Positions 1 through 12,900 of a DNA stretch of 64,000 bases are shown one piece after another. Source of the DNA: Euonymus europaeus (lineage: Eukaryota > Streptophyta > Magnoliopsida > Celastrales > Celastraceae); contig OY756960.1 in NCBI GenBank assembly GCA_963580455.1, positions 26,967,238 through 27,031,237 of the forward strand. Direction: 5' to 3'. The first letter of the stretch is position 1. Each line of letters starts with the position of its first letter. Both the position numbers and the translations under genes were made by a program. Under the pieces are notes generated by a model. That model made no database searches. It had not been told where the DNA came from and saw nothing but the letters and a program-made list of their open reading frames with translations.

Positions 1-264
1 ATGTCAATCTGTTTCCAATATCTTCAAAATCAACATCTTGGGATTCAACTTGTCGTAGAAGAAGCTGATGCATTAACTGTCCTGATACAGAGAGCTCACC
101 TACATCCAGAAAAATGCCGAAGCATGTCTTCCTAAACATCTCGAGTTGATTCTCACTCAAAGAACCTCTTATTTGCCCAATAACATGTGAGATGTTTGAA
201 AAAATTGTAACCTTCGCAGGAAAATGATCATTCTCCTTAATGAGGTAATCCATTGTTTGTAAAT
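1..264 (-). CDS. DUF1985-domain transposon protein, partial (window edge)
   Basis: An open minus-strand exon follows a TGCAG acceptor and reads ...MDYLIKENDHFPAKVTIFSN... to the window edge. The stretch SENQLEMFRKTCFGIFLD followed by SGQLMHQLLLRQVE matches my memory of the DUF1985 pattern (FRKTCFG-FLD, then HHLLLRQ). That domain is typical of plant Mutator-like elements that also encode a Ulp1-type protease. The protease and transposase parts would lie to the left of the window. The role of DUF1985 is not established. A first exon at about 805-890 with a proper donor could join it, but its reading frame is uncertain. This is a transposon gene, not a host gene. Confidence 0.6.
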
Positions 265-299
265 CTGCATTAAAAACATAAGGTAAATTATAAGGAAAC

Positions 300-740
300 A
301 TCAGAGGCACGACCAATTAAATTATAAGGCACGACCTGTTAAAATCATGCAAACCAGTTAAACTCACAGGAACGACCAACTAAATTACTGGCACGACCAA
401 ATAAAAACTGGCACGACCAACTAAATTACTGGCACGACCAAATAAAAACTGGCACGACCAATAAAGCAGACACCTCCTCAGGTACACTCACAGGCACGAC
501 CAGTCAGATTATAGGCACGACCAAATAAAAACTGGCACGACAAACACATTCACAGGCACGACCAGTCAGAGTATAGGCACGACCAACTAAATTGCAGGAA
601 CATCATAAAAAATAACATGCAAAACCTCGCCAAAAACATGCACGAACATCTAAAAAGAAACAACAAGAAAAATATATAAGAAAATCAATGAAACGCTGAA
701 ACGAAGGCACGACCAATTAAACTCTGGCGCGACCAATAAT
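300..740. repeat. Degenerate tandem array with core GGCACGACCAA
   Basis: About 14 copies of the core GGCACGACC, most spaced 20-21 bp, separated by AT-rich variants (AATTAAA, AACTAAATTACT, AAATAAAAACT, AGTCAGA). They fill the putative intron of the DUF1985 element upstream of its exon. Spacers vary in sequence and length, so this is a minisatellite rather than a CRISPR array. Confidence 0.85.
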
Positions 741-1249
741 GAAAAACTCTCAACAGTTTATAACAGACACAACAAATTATTCTGGGGCCTCAAACTCACC
801 TCGTTGGTAGTCGGAAATACTTGCCGATTGCAATCTGGGAGTTCTTCCGCTTTCTAGCCTCCAAAATTTGAAGAGTTTCAACAAAGGTCTTGCAGGTGTC
901 TTTTGGGTTTTTGTTTCAAATTAAATAAACCAGTGGGAAAAGACGTGTCCTTAGTATAAGGGCATTTCGGTACTTTAACGCATTAAAAAGGTCATAATTG
1001 CTGAAATTTTTGAACAGGATCATTTCTCCAAAAATCTTTATGCATGGGGTCATTTCTCCAAAATTTCCCTTCCTCAACCAACCACTGTTTCTTTCTTTGG
1101 CTCCGGGTGAGCTGTACTATTTTACCCATCCCAGGTGTAACTAGTACAGTAGTCAGTAGTACTACCCTCGAAGTCAATATAAATAAAAAAATGAAAATGG
1201 AAAAATAGCACGAAACGTCTGCACGGGGTACCTCAAAGAACATCTAGAT

Positions 1250-3935
1250 ATGCAGGGCGATGAGGCCAGGGTCTTGCTCGGCTTCCCTGCCAATTCCCGC
1301 CCAAGCCCCTCTCAGGTAACTTCTATTCTCAACTAATGGTTCAGTTTTAGGGTTTTGAATCACGATCATACTATTCGATTGGCTGAATTATTGTTAGCTC
1401 CCCCTTCTTTTTAAGTTCTCTGGTTTACTGGAGGTGTTGTTCCGGCATTGGATTGGATTCTACCTTTGATCGCGTGTTTCAAATTTCTGATTATGAATTC
1501 CATGGATTGGCTGCTGTGGTTGATATTATTTCGATCATGGCGATCTTCTTATGTATCTTTTTAGTTTGTGAACTTGAAGTTGAAAGTTCAATTGTGTGTA
1601 ATAAGCTGGTGATGGTGTTGGTTAGGTTAAAGCAGCTTACAGAAAGAAGGTATGGGAGTCTCATCCTGATCTCTTCCCTGTCAATGAGAAGTCTAAAGCT
1701 GAGTCCAAGTTTAAATTGGTAAGCGAAATGAGGCATGCTGTGCTATTCTAAGATGTCTCTGTGTTCTCATTCTGCTCCTGGGACTTTTTCTGTCTTCTCC
1801 TTGACAAGTTTGGATGCTTTGATCTAGTTCGGCATATCAACTAAGCTCTTATGTTAAAAGTTATTCTCTATTCTCTTTTCCTGAAGATACCAATGAAACA
1901 AGAAATAGCTTTGCATCAAGTTTTTCTTATGTTTTTCTGCATGTGTAGTTCCTATACTTCTCATAGTTGTTTAGTGACTAGTGAGCCTGACCTTTGCTCG
2001 TGCATCTATGGCAGATTTCAGAAGCTTACTCCAGACTGGTATCTGGTAATCCTCCTGTTTATGTTACAAGATAGATTAGAATTGCGTCTTAAGTGATCAT
2101 GGTTTGCAAACTCCTCGAATGGGCTAGTAAAATGATTGGATGAGCATATATGACTAATATGCTTATGAATCCACCATATGGACTTCATAAATACTGGGTG
2201 ATTCCAAATTTCAATTGTATTTGTTACCTTTATTTGTTGAACCTGTTGTTTTTTGTTGAGACGTTCTTTTTTTCTCTTTCAAAATTGCTTCCGTCTGTCT
2301 AATTGCCCTCCTTTGAGTTCAATGCTTATCTTCAAACTGTACCTTCTGCAATTAGCATACTACTGCCTAAGGGATTCATTGAATGTTTTTGAGAGGCAAA
2401 AAAAAAACATTTAGGATTTTGGGGGCATGCAACAAGAAAAATGCACTTGATCGGTTCCAGCATGTCGCAAAACTAAACAACTCTCTTGCACAAGCCGCCC
2501 ACAGTGAGCGAGGATGCAGATTTTACTCTCTGATTTGGAACTGATTTGGCTACAAGTAGCAAAACAGAGGTGTATCCAGGTGATACAGCTTAATATATGC
2601 TAGCTATTTATGCATGTATTCAGTCTTCAAGTGATGGAAAATTAAACTTTCTTTGTCATAATTAGTTTCATGGTGGCAACAGCATGAGATGAATTGCTTG
2701 GAGCTACAACAAATTGATGTACACATACTTAGTCAAACATGATGATCTCTTGGATGTGGACATATCCTGATTGTATATGATCACATTCTCAGCAAAAGGT
2801 GTAAATCTCTGCCTCCGAAGAAATGGAATTAACTTGCGTATGTATACTCCAACTTTCGGCTTTTGAAATTCTAACTAGGAATTAAAGCTTGATGATGTAA
2901 TTTTCTTTGCAGTATCATGCTAGAAAGCATGGCGAATAACTGGCTTGTGGAGTCAGAGAAGTAAGCTTTGTCAGAAGATGAGGTACTATTGAGCTATGCT
3001 ATCTTTTTCGGTTTTTCCTAAATATTTGACAATCTTCAATGTTGGTTTAGTTTCTGCTTATGGTGGTTCGTGTTTATATTAAATTTCTGATTTTTCTCTC
3101 TTTCAATAGTAGATCCACTAAGATGGAACCATTTATCGAGACGAAATGGACAATAATGAGAGTGAAGAAAATATATATCATTGCTGTGGTACAAGATTTG
3201 TGCACAGTGATCCAGTCATTGTGCCGCTATGTAAACTGATTTATTTGTTTGGTTATTTTTTTTATCTTCCATGGGGTTTGTGTTGATGTGTGGAGGCTTC
3301 TTGCCTCAAATGCTTGCACAAACGGGGATCCCTGCCTTGTGCATTGGAATCGTTGAAGACCATTGCTTATATTTTCCTGCTTTTCGCCTAATGAAGATGC
3401 CCATTTGGATTGGAGTTTGCAAACCATGTTTCAATCTTAAGAATACTACATGTCAAAAATATATATATAGTTTGCACAAACGGAATTCATAGAGTTTGCT
3501 TGTTTTGAATGTGATTATTATTCACAGGTGCAAGTAGAGAAGGTTCGACTTCAGGTACCTTCCTTATCCTTTTTATGTCTCTATCTAGAACAATCACGGG
3601 GCTTGTTATTTGCTTTTATTTTCATATGTTCATTACGGTTGCTTCTCGCTCACTGTCTCTCTTGATTAGCCACATATTCGCGAGTGGTGAGAACAGGAGT
3701 GCCAAGGGCAAGTGGTGGAAGGAGTCAGGCCTTGATTAAGATCCCTTTCCTTTTCATTATACTAGGAACTCTTGGACTCGGGGCATCAAATGCAACCAGG
3801 TGACTAGTGGTACTTTGTTGTGGAAGTTTGTTCCGAGAGTCTAAATAGTTACACATCTTTCTTTCAATATCTCTTCGCAGGGCTTATAAAAGGCAAAAGG
3901 AGGCATATCCTTCACACAATCCCTTTCTTCCTTGA
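1250..3935 (+). CDS. J-domain (DnaJ-like) small membrane protein
   Basis: Six exons join in phase: 1250-1315, 1626-1718, 2015-2045, 3528-3554, 3670-3799 and 3881-3935, giving 133 residues. Residues 1-64 form a short J-domain: MQGDEARVLLGFP, then KAAYRKKVWESHPD with the HPD motif at residues 35-37, then the helix ISEAYSRLVSG. This motif stimulates Hsp70 ATPase in known J-proteins. A hydrophobic stretch at about residues 94-112 looks like one membrane segment, followed by a short basic tail ending SHNPFLP. I recall this architecture in a small plant J-protein family; organelle location is not visible. Every junction has GT-AG sites and the total is 402 nt. The ATG is the first in the first exon. 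A MULE end lies 180 bp upstream, within the likely promoter. Confidence 0.9.
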
Positions 3936-4310
3936 TCTGTTTTTTGCAGTTAAGCAATTGAGCTGTGCTTTGTAAAATAAGGGTACGGTTTTTAAGTTAA
4001 ATTCGGGTTGTATACTGATGTTTACTCCCAGAGTCTCATCATATTGTAACATTTTATCACAGCCATTCAACTATTGAAGTATCTGCTTGTTCCCCTGGCT
4101 CTGCCCACCTTTTTTATTTTTTTCTTTGAACATATCTTCTCGCGTAAATCAATTTCATTTTGGTTAGAGAATGCACCACCGACATTTCAATTCCCTTGGC
4201 AGTTGTAGTTTCCTATCTGGTTTCTTGAGAAATTGGAAAAAAAAATGTGTTTCAGAACTGCTGGCCTCTTATGGTTCTGATTTAGTTCCATTCCAGTTGA
4301 ACATTTTCTG
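3936..4310. other. 3' flank of J-domain gene
   Basis: AT-rich sequence after the stop codon, probably 3' UTR at first. No coding region or recognisable element was seen. Confidence 0.5.
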
Positions 4311-4319
4311 CCTTCTGTA

Positions 4320-4805
4320 AGGATCCCACGTTGAGAGATGTTGGATATAAATTGTCCTTTATAAGGGCAAGAGCCCACCTCCTACATTAACAATGTCTTT
4401 TCTCTTTTATAGTGAGTCGAGTCTAAGTCCACTTGCTACACTTTACGAGGGATAAAGCCGTGCGGGCCCGTTGTATCAATGTGAACCGAACAATCTATAT
4501 ATGGGCCCGACGTATCTTGTGAATCGGACAACCTAAAGCGGACAATATTATTAGTGTGTGAAGGTGTAGAATTTATAACATGGTATCCACATCGAGAGAT
4601 GTGGGATATAAATTGTCCTTTATAAGGGCAAGATCTCACCTCCTACACTAACAAGACATTTTCCTTTTTGTGTAGTGAGTTAGTCCAAACTCACTTTCTA
4701 CACTTAAGGAGGAACAAAGTCTTGTGGATCCGTTGTATCCATGTGAACTGGACAACCTAAAACGGACAATATTATTAGTGTGCGAGGATGTGAAATTTAG
4801 GACAC
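4320..4805 (-). mobile_element. TRIM/LTR-like direct repeat pair
   Basis: Two diverged direct copies, about 4320-4575 and 4580-4805, share blocks such as GATATAAATTGTCCTTTATA, GGACAATATTATTAGTGTG, CACCTCCTAC and the palindromic CACATCGAGAGATGTG. Read on the minus strand each looks like an LTR that ends in a CCCACATCTC-type hairpin. The composition resembles plant TRIM long terminal repeats, but no internal region with a clean primer-binding site remains, so it may be a collapsed element. Confidence 0.5.
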
Positions 4806-6370
4806 TACCAAAACATAGGATTGCGTCCCATATAAAGTAAGCAAGACACTCAAAACAATGTCTCTCAAACAAAAGCAAAATTGCACCCACCCCTGATATC
4901 TAAGACGTGAAGAAAATACGAGCCGAGTTGTATCACACTTTGCTTGGACAATCAAAAGCAGCATATAATATGCATGGGGATTAGGTTGTAATGAGTTTAG
5001 TAAACCACAATTGGGATAAGAAAACCTGCAAGTAATTCATGATCTACCAAGAGCAAAATAAAATTCTGGTAAGCTATTGTCCGTTTTGGCCTCTTGTCGG
5101 GTAACCGCACCTACCAAGTTAAAACAGATCTAAGAGCCGAAGAATCACAAGGACATGCTATGCATATTATCTTAAGGAGGACCCTGTGCTGCGACCAAGT
5201 AGAGACCAAAAATTAGTATTCACCTTTGTCACTTTATCAGTCCTGCAGGTTCCAACCTTGGTACTCAAAAGTGATCAAACAACTTCAAAGACATAAACTC
5301 AAGTTTAATATAAATTAAACAGAACAGTAATAAGCATACATTTTCATAAGTTCATAGCATCAGCAACCCAAAGAAATTTGTCTATCACAACCAAATTTCA
5401 AACACAAGAAAATCCCAAGTTCTAAACACGAAAAAAAGAGCAGTCTCTGCGAACAAGTAGCCAATTGCAGTACACATCTCTAGTGTCATTCCACCAGGCC
5501 CAGCTACCACATACATGTATACGTGTCCAACCATGAATACATTCATATTTGTCTAACCATGTATGCCAAACAGGTTCCACCCAGAAAAAAACTTAACCTT
5601 GAAATTTTATATAGTCGCAATATCTTTCAGCCATAAACTTTCTTCCCATCCAGAATGTAAACTATCGAATTCACCCTCAAGCAATGACCTTGTAAGAACC
5701 TCTTTACCAGTACCTGTACAGTTGAGTTTGGAGAATACACCCAACCTCAACATCAAAATACCCAGGACTAGGAGTCATCTAGCATGACAAGTAAGCTCAA
5801 GTTAATTCTCCACAGCACACTGCCAACGACATAGAACCAATGGAAGACCCCAACTACATACTGGCTTCTCCTTTCACACAATAAACAAATAATCACGTTA
5901 CTCTTTCCCACCTGGGCCGTAGTCATCACATTTAACTGTAAAAAACAAGGGTTTTCGTAACTTTTATCCATCCTGGCATCCAGCAGGGACCAAAATGTCT
6001 TGATGAAGGTAGACGATTTGAAGTAGACAAAAGCCTCATTAGCTAGGTACAAACACCTTCAAGGTAAGCTTATGGTGCATAAAAGGACGGGATACAACTT
6101 CGCAGATGGAAAATTACTATAGTGATAGTGTATAATGCTTCATCTTGGTAGTCATAAATCCTCTTTTTCCCTTCAGATACCATTCAGAGCTCCCCAAACA
6201 ACAAAAACAAAGACGACGGCAGAATACCTGATACCTATTTTATACGTACTTTATTGAGAAATGTTTCAAAAGGACCATCCAAATACTTTTAGGTTTGATG
6301 ATGATGATAATAGTTCCGCAATAGCTGCCGTGAAACTAATCTCCAGCAGATCAAACACCAGTTCCAGTAA
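4806..6370. other. Intergenic / 3' flank of the NYN gene
   Basis: No convincing coding exon on either strand. The right part may include 3' UTR of the minus-strand NYN-domain gene, whose stop codon is at 6371-6373. Short open frames here lack protein-like composition. Confidence 0.5.
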
Positions 6371-9151
6371 CTACACGGTGTCAGTCTCTGAAAGAACAAT
6401 AGTAATTGGTTGCCATCCTGACGGATTATGTATAATCCATTTCTTGATCGCAATGACCATATTCAAGATCAAGAGTACCTCGCCTAAAGCTAGCTCTTCC
6501 AAGCATGCCTGCCTTAGAACCAAAGCAGCTTGATATCTGTACGACAGATGTATAACCAGATAAAATAATATCATAAGACCTTCAAAACACAGGCAAGTAA
6601 AGGATAAACAACTCTCATGCACAAAGGCTCCTGCCTATGGACATATGCAAGCTGTATGCAGACATTGCCCCTACATAATATGTGGGGAGACTGTTTTCAC
6701 GAATTGAACTTTTGTCCTCTAGATTGCACCCCTACAACTATATCATTGGGCCACATGTTCGCTTGAATCCACAAAGAAAAAAAGTCACGAAATATACTTA
6801 CCTGCATTGAGAAGACAGAATCGCAGATCTCCCAGCTGAGGATGTAAGATAATTTTGTATTGCGTCCCACAATGACTTTGGATACTCATTAGGATTGCCC
6901 CCCATGGGATTCACGCACTTCCATAATTTTTCATGTTTACCAACATACAGTTGTAGTGAACCTAAGTTTTGCTTCACCACCATATTTTGTTTAATCGCAC
7001 TCTCCAGAGCCTTTTTTACATCTGTATTTCGATGCTTTGGATCTCCATAACGAATGCACTCAGTTATGTTTGCATTGGTAGGTACTATTTTTTCAGTTTT
7101 CAGGGTGTTTAAGGCAAGCAGAACAATTCCAATAAGACCTTGCACATGCCCAGGTGGCGGCGGATGTCCTTGAGCTCCCCAAACACCATCACCAGAAGCA
7201 GTGCTAGCTACCATTGCTGGGGAAGCAGGACGTGAAAATTCAACACCATGAAACTGTCGCTTGTTCATAGTTTGGTGAATTCCCTGGCTGTTGTGCATGA
7301 TATTTCCTTTCTGTGGTATATTTAAGCTAGCTGGATTGGGCGACCCATTAGAGCCTGCTTTAAACTCTTCTCCAATTCGATGATGAAAATTAGAAGGATT
7401 TTGAGCATAGTTCGGGTATTCAGATATATTTAGCTCACCAACATCAGGCACACCTGAGAATGGGGCTGAAGAGAATCTAGGAACATCTGTTCTTGAAGAC
7501 ACCGGACGAAAACCATGATTCTGAAAATTTGGAGGTGAAAAAGTAGATACATGTTGGTTATTCGGCCTCACAGGAAGAGAATATTGATTAGGAGGATTGT
7601 CTAAAAAGTTGTTGCTGTTACTTCTTGACTGGCCGGAATGACCGGAATGGAAATTGGGAGGAGGCCGACTTGTGGAAACAGAATTTTCACTGTTCCCAAA
7701 AAATCCATGTGGAGCGTTTTTAAACAGCTTTGTCTGTGAATGCTCAGGCTGATAGGAGCATTGGTTGACCATGCCTTCTTGAGCTGTGACTGCAACTGGC
7801 GCACTAGAGGCTCTTGATATGCTAGGAAAATTAGGGGTTTTACGCACAGATTTCCCGCTAAATTTGTTGTCACCAATTCTTGCACTACCAGATGACTTTT
7901 GGTTCCCTGATGAAACGTGTTCGGAACTGAAATATATTGGTTCACTTGGTTTAATAGGTTCGGGCAATGAATTTTGCGATGTTACAGGGTTACAAGTATC
8001 ATCGCCATTAACAAGGAGTTGTGACGATTCGCCATTTGTAAGCGGGGGTCCTCCAGTTACTAGGCTTGTCCATAGCCATATGTTCTTTGCCGCAGCAATA
8101 AGAGGTGCAGATGCTTTCTGCGGTTGTGCTAATAGAATATTATATCTCCGCATGCGCAACTGATGGAGAGCATTAGAAAAATCCCTATCACCAGAAATCA
8201 GCAAATAATTTGCTGGAGCAGGATTGTCCACAGCCCAAAAGAGCATATCAACAAGAATCTTCTTGTCACTGGCATCTTTTACCCCTGTTTAAGACTTACA
8301 TAGTCAATAAAGATGCTACATGTCCCAAAACATTTGGGATCGGAAAACAAAAAGACCAAAACCAGTCACAAAAAAGAAAATGAAGCAATCCAATAAAAGT
8401 AGAAACATAAAGAAGATCAAGGAAACACTTTTATTACAAGGAGCATATATAGATATCAATAAATACAGCTGAAGAAGCATCCCTCTGTATTTTTGCCATC
8501 CAAATGTATTTTATAATTAAAAAAAAAAACAGTTGCACATATGATGCACTATCACAACGAATTTTTATCAAAGAAATAAATAAAATTCAAAACAGAGAGG
8601 GTTTCAACCACAATAGAAAGTGATTTTCCCTTTCACACTTTTCTTGTTCAACATAGCAAAACTGCCAGCCATTTCCAGTATAAAAATTCAAAGATCATCT
8701 CACCGCTGCCATCTAAGGGGGAATCGAAAATCAGAACCAATTCAATTTCAAAATTGACTCAATTAATGAATTAATTATATGATCTATGCACCAACTTCAA
8801 ATAAAATTCACAAGAACATCCATGATTGCGTTTACATAAAAGAAAAGGTGAAAGAAAAATAAGAAACTGACCAGTCGGGACGTGATTGAGGGCGATGCCG
8901 GTGCTGGATAGAGCTTTCTGGACTGTATTAGGGATACCATTGGTGTCGCCGTAAGCGGAGATAGATACCGGCCCGCAGTAGTTCATCTTCGACAGCGCCG
9001 AACTTATATTCTGCGCGATCGCATGCGGATCGCAAGCCTTGGGCACCTGGCAGTTCTCTATATCCCACCAAACAGAGGTCTTGGCACCCACGTATTGAGC
9101 CTCTGCCGTCATAGTCCCTCCGCTGCAACTCCAGTTAGCATCCCCACCCAT
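6371..9151 (-). CDS. NYN-domain (MARF1/limkain-b1 type) RNase-like protein
   Basis: Three exons, complement(6371-6536, 6802-8284, 8872-9151), total 1929 nt and encode 642 residues. The N-terminus is a NYN (PIN-like) nuclease domain: [13 protein letters not shown] with acidic D30, then [11 protein letters not shown] (D106) and [13 protein letters not shown] (D126, D128). These acidic positions match the metal-binding set expected in NYN nucleases. The middle (about 160-430) is low complexity and rich in Ser, Asn and Pro. A second folded region, about 450-640, runs from [18 protein letters not shown] to [13 protein letters not shown]. Plant members of this limkain-b1 type group are thought to act on RNA; the target is unknown. 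The gene uses 9151 as the first in-frame ATG; an inner ATG at residue 14 is possible. A SINE lies in intron 2. Confidence 0.88.
6615..6775 (-). mobile_element. tRNA-derived SINE copy in NYN intron 2
   Basis: On the minus strand it shows a B-box-like AGTTCAATTCG followed by CCCCACATATTATGTAGGGG. The same module (box B, then CTCCACATATTA-TGGGG) recurs in the copies at 10.3 and 23.5 kb. It lies wholly inside intron 2 of the NYN-domain gene. Ends are approximate. Confidence 0.5.
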
Positions 9152-9981
9152 GGCGCAGGATAGCTACTCAGGGGGCGCACGATACCATTCCCATCTCGCG
9201 TTCCCTTGTATATTCTGATTGTTTTGAACCGATTTACTGATTGAGTATGCTTACGGTTTTCGTCGTTTTCAATCTGAAAGTCAGTATTAAGGAAAGTCTA
9301 CGAGTGGTTTGACTATTTTACCCCGAGCTCGTACTAGTCGGGGACTTTGGGAGCCGAAGTTTCCACTATTTCCCCAACTTTAACCTCTAAAGTGGAGTTT
9401 TTTTCTTTCCAAAATGGCACCATTGATTGGGGCTCGCTACGTGGTTTTGGAATATCTCGTTGGCTGCTGCAAAAGTCCAGAGACTTGTAAAGCAGGAAAG
9501 GTCGGCTCAAGCATCTTTTGCGGAAAAATTTTGTACTCGCAAAAATCAAATACTACAAACTTAAAATATTTTATGAATTTAATTATTTTTTTCCAAAAAA
9601 TAAATTTGACAAATTTATTATGCTAAATATTACATATTTATGATTTTTCTATAAATTTCAAAAATTTCCCCAGGATCCCCAGCTGGTCTTCTTCGCCGTC
9701 TAGGGCTTCCAGTAAATAAGAAACTGTGCCCCATAACATTCATGAAATCCAAATGAATCGAAGCAAAGAGAATGAAGCCCGAGAATGAACGAACTGATGA
9801 ATTCTATTAAACAATATGGGATGAAAAACAGTTCCGCATAAACAATAGAAATGATAAGAGGAACCTCAAGCAAACAATTTCCCACCACCTTATAAATTAG
9901 TACTTTTGAACGCCTATGAATTTGCATCCGCACAGACAGAAAGAGAGACGGAGTGGGGAAAGGGAAAGGAGGGGTATGGGA
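9152..9981. other. Intergenic between NYN gene and Pti1-like kinase gene
   Basis: This contains the NYN gene's 5' flank and the kinase gene's probable 3' UTR (about 9700-9981). No other gene or repeat was recognised. Confidence 0.6.
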
Positions 9982-12900
9982 TCATGAACTTGCTGTTTCG
10001 CCACTAGGTCCAGGGCGTGCGTTTAACAGGGGTTGGAGAGCTTTGACGACAATGCTCATGTTTGGCCGGAAATCAGCTTCATATTGCAAACACAAGGCAG
10101 CGACAGCAGCCATCTGTCACGAACAAATAAAAGGGAAGTTTCGTATTAGTCACATGCTAATCACCCCCAATAACTTGAAATGGTAGAAGCATGATGGTAA
10201 CGCGAAGTAAACATGCCATTGTGATATATCAACCCTTTTTCTTTTTTTCTTTTTTTACCAATCACCTCTTTGACTACCAAGAGAGGTCTCCATCAAAGCC
10301 CCCGTGCAGAAAATTGTTGTGCCATTGTGAAATGTACACAAGCTAAGCCTCGCACAATACGTGGATAGATTGTTTCCTAAAATTGAACCCTTGACAAATA
10401 AATTGCACCACTGCAACTACCACTGGTAGCCAACTTTTTTTGCATTAGAAAGCTAATCTAGAAAATAATAAGAAAAGCATTTTGAATACCTTCGCAACTG
10501 CCTTAGGAGGGTATTCACCATTTAGTCTTGCATCAACACACTGTCTAACCTTGTCTTCACTAAGCTTTGGCGTAGCCTAAAAAATCCCAAGAGTTTCAAT
10601 CAGCAAGGGAAGAAGACCGTAACAAATTATTCCTAAGCATTGAAGACTCATCAAGAAAGAATCAATAAAAGATAAAAGAAATAGAGTAGTACCCATGTAA
10701 CTAGACTCTGCTGGCCACGTGGTAATGTATGATCAACCGGTTTTCTCCCAGTTAAAAGCTCAAGCAGGACAACACCAAAGCTGTATATGTCACTCTTGGC
10801 ATTCACCTGTCCAGTCATCGTATATCTGCCCAGCGCATAAGTCAAAGGCCAACATTAGCAGCCATTAAAACAGCAAGCTTTCCGGATCGTGAATATCTCA
10901 GTGGTTCAAAAATCAATAGTCAGTTTGATAGCCAGGATGGGACGACAAATCAAATAAATCAATTCCTATAGTCAGGCAGACAGTTGCTATTGTAGATATT
11001 TAAGCTTCCAATTCCTATGTGAAAACTTCATAGAAACTGAAATGACACCAGTGCTTTTAGGTCAGGACTCTCAGGAGGAGGAGTAATAAATACTCATCAG
11101 TTATCAACTGAAATCCCAAATAGCATCCTCATAAGTAGTTGAATCCCTTTACTCCAACAATTTTAATGTTCATTAAGCAATCTAAAAGCAGCTCCATATG
11201 AATCAAATACAGAAGCTGAATTGGCACTGCTGGCCTTTAGTTCTGGAGTAGTAAATACTTATCAACTGAAATCCTAAACAGCATCCTCGTAAGTAGTTGA
11301 ATCCCTGCTTCACAGTTTTAACATTCATTAACAACCTAAAAAACCCCAGGTGAAATAAATACACATAATAATCCCATAGAATGAAACAATATAGATTAGG
11401 AACTTACTCAGGAGCATGATAACCAAATGTTCCCAAGACACGAGTAGAATGAAGACGCGCGGCCATATCAGGTGCTTGGTTTGACAAATCAAAATCCGCA
11501 ATCTTTGCAACATTATCTTCAAAAATTAAAACATTGCTAGACTTAATGTCACGATGGACAATGTGAGGATCAGCCTTCTCATGCAAGTACTCCAGCCCTT
11601 TCGCAGCTCCTACAGCAAATTTCACTCGCTGTGTCCACGACAAGACAGGACCAGGTTGTGCACCTTTAACACCTTTCCTTCCTGCATATACAATATAGAT
11701 TCCACATAAATAAACAGATAGCACTTTAAAGCATTAATCACGAAAATAAAATCATAGCAAAACTGCATGTTAAGAGCACAAAGTAAACATACCATCACGG
11801 TATTCCACAGGCAATGTAAAGTATTACCGCACTTTTCCTTGAAATGAAATATCCATGATTGTGTGTGCGTGTGTGTTTGTATCCGTGAAAAGTAATCAAT
11901 AATTTTTTTTTTTCAAAAGACTGTATTCTTAAATGTATTTTTTTGAGAATGTAAAACGTCATCTGGCTTATATGTATTTCACAAGCAATAGGCTAATGAA
12001 TTCCAATTGTAGGCGGCTTACCCTCAATTGGTTATAAAATCAAGCATCCTGTTCAGAATTAGAAAGACACTCGCGTATACAGATACAGTGAAAAAGGTAA
12101 TTCACATTTTTACCTCAAACATTCAAAATCATTGATAATGACTGGAGTGTATAGTATTTCAAATTACATACAAAGTCTACTTGATTTAAACATACAAAAA
12201 GTTAGCCATTTTGTGAATTACAGTTTAATAGCAAGAAAAAAATAACACTAAGCTTTAAATGGTTAAACCTCATAAAATTGAAGCGTTATTTCACATACCA
12301 TGAAGAATATCATGAAGAGATCCATTAGATGAAAATTCATAGGCAAGTACACGAGAACCCCCTCCAACAGAGTATCCAATAAATTGAACAAAATTTTCAT
12401 GCTTCAGCCTAGATACCATGGATACCTGTGAATATTTACCTCAGATGATAATACAGAAGATATGAAGTAAAATTCAATAAACTGAAAGTTTCTATTACAA
12501 CTAAACCTGGGCCAAAAACTCATCATCAGGCTGTTTGCTAGCATCTAGCTTTTTTATTGCTGCAGCCTGCCCACTTTTAAGAACCCCGTAATATACTCTC
12601 CCATATGATCCCTCTCCAATCAAAGCATTTGTCCCGAAATTGTCTGTAATTTCCCTCAGTTCATTCACTGGTAGTGATGGGACTTCAATAGGCTGAATTT
12701 TCACAGCTTGAGCACCCTTTGATGCAGCTTCTGAATTATGATAACCTCCATCATTTCCTTCAAGAGTAATTCACTAAAATTATATTGATAGTATTGAAAC
12801 AATGCAAGAAGGACAAAGCAAAAAGAAAACCAAAAATAAATTCCTAATAATGGCCTTATATTGCAGATCAGAATGAAAGGGAAAAAAAACGAAGGAAGAG

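Larger units (their letters stand above)
1..1069 (-). mobile_element. Mutator-like element (DUF1985/Ulp1-type MULE), terminal part
   Basis: The element is cut by the left window edge. Its visible end is at 1069: read on the minus strand it starts GGGAAATTTTGGAGAAATGA, the GGGAAATTT start seen in plant MULE terminal repeats, and the same AAATGATC-type motif recurs about 40 bp inside. It carries a DUF1985-like coding fragment (1-264) and a repeat-filled intron (about 265-805). A possible leader exon lies at about 805-890 and ends in a GTGAGT donor. A 9-bp target duplication would start at 1070, but the partner copy is outside the window. The insertion sits about 180 bp upstream of the neighbouring J-domain gene's start codon. 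Confidence 0.6.

Noticed and set aside
300..740. CRISPR-like regular repeats
   Set aside because: The core is only about 9-11 bp, the spacers are themselves repetitive, and the setting is a plant transposon intron.
7786..8163. 125-codon plus-strand open frame
   Set aside because: Antisense shadow of the NYN gene's main exon.
11404..11724. Inactive kinase because of DFD instead of DFG
   Set aside because: DFD is, as I recall, the normal form in Pti1-like kinases, and all other catalytic residues are present.
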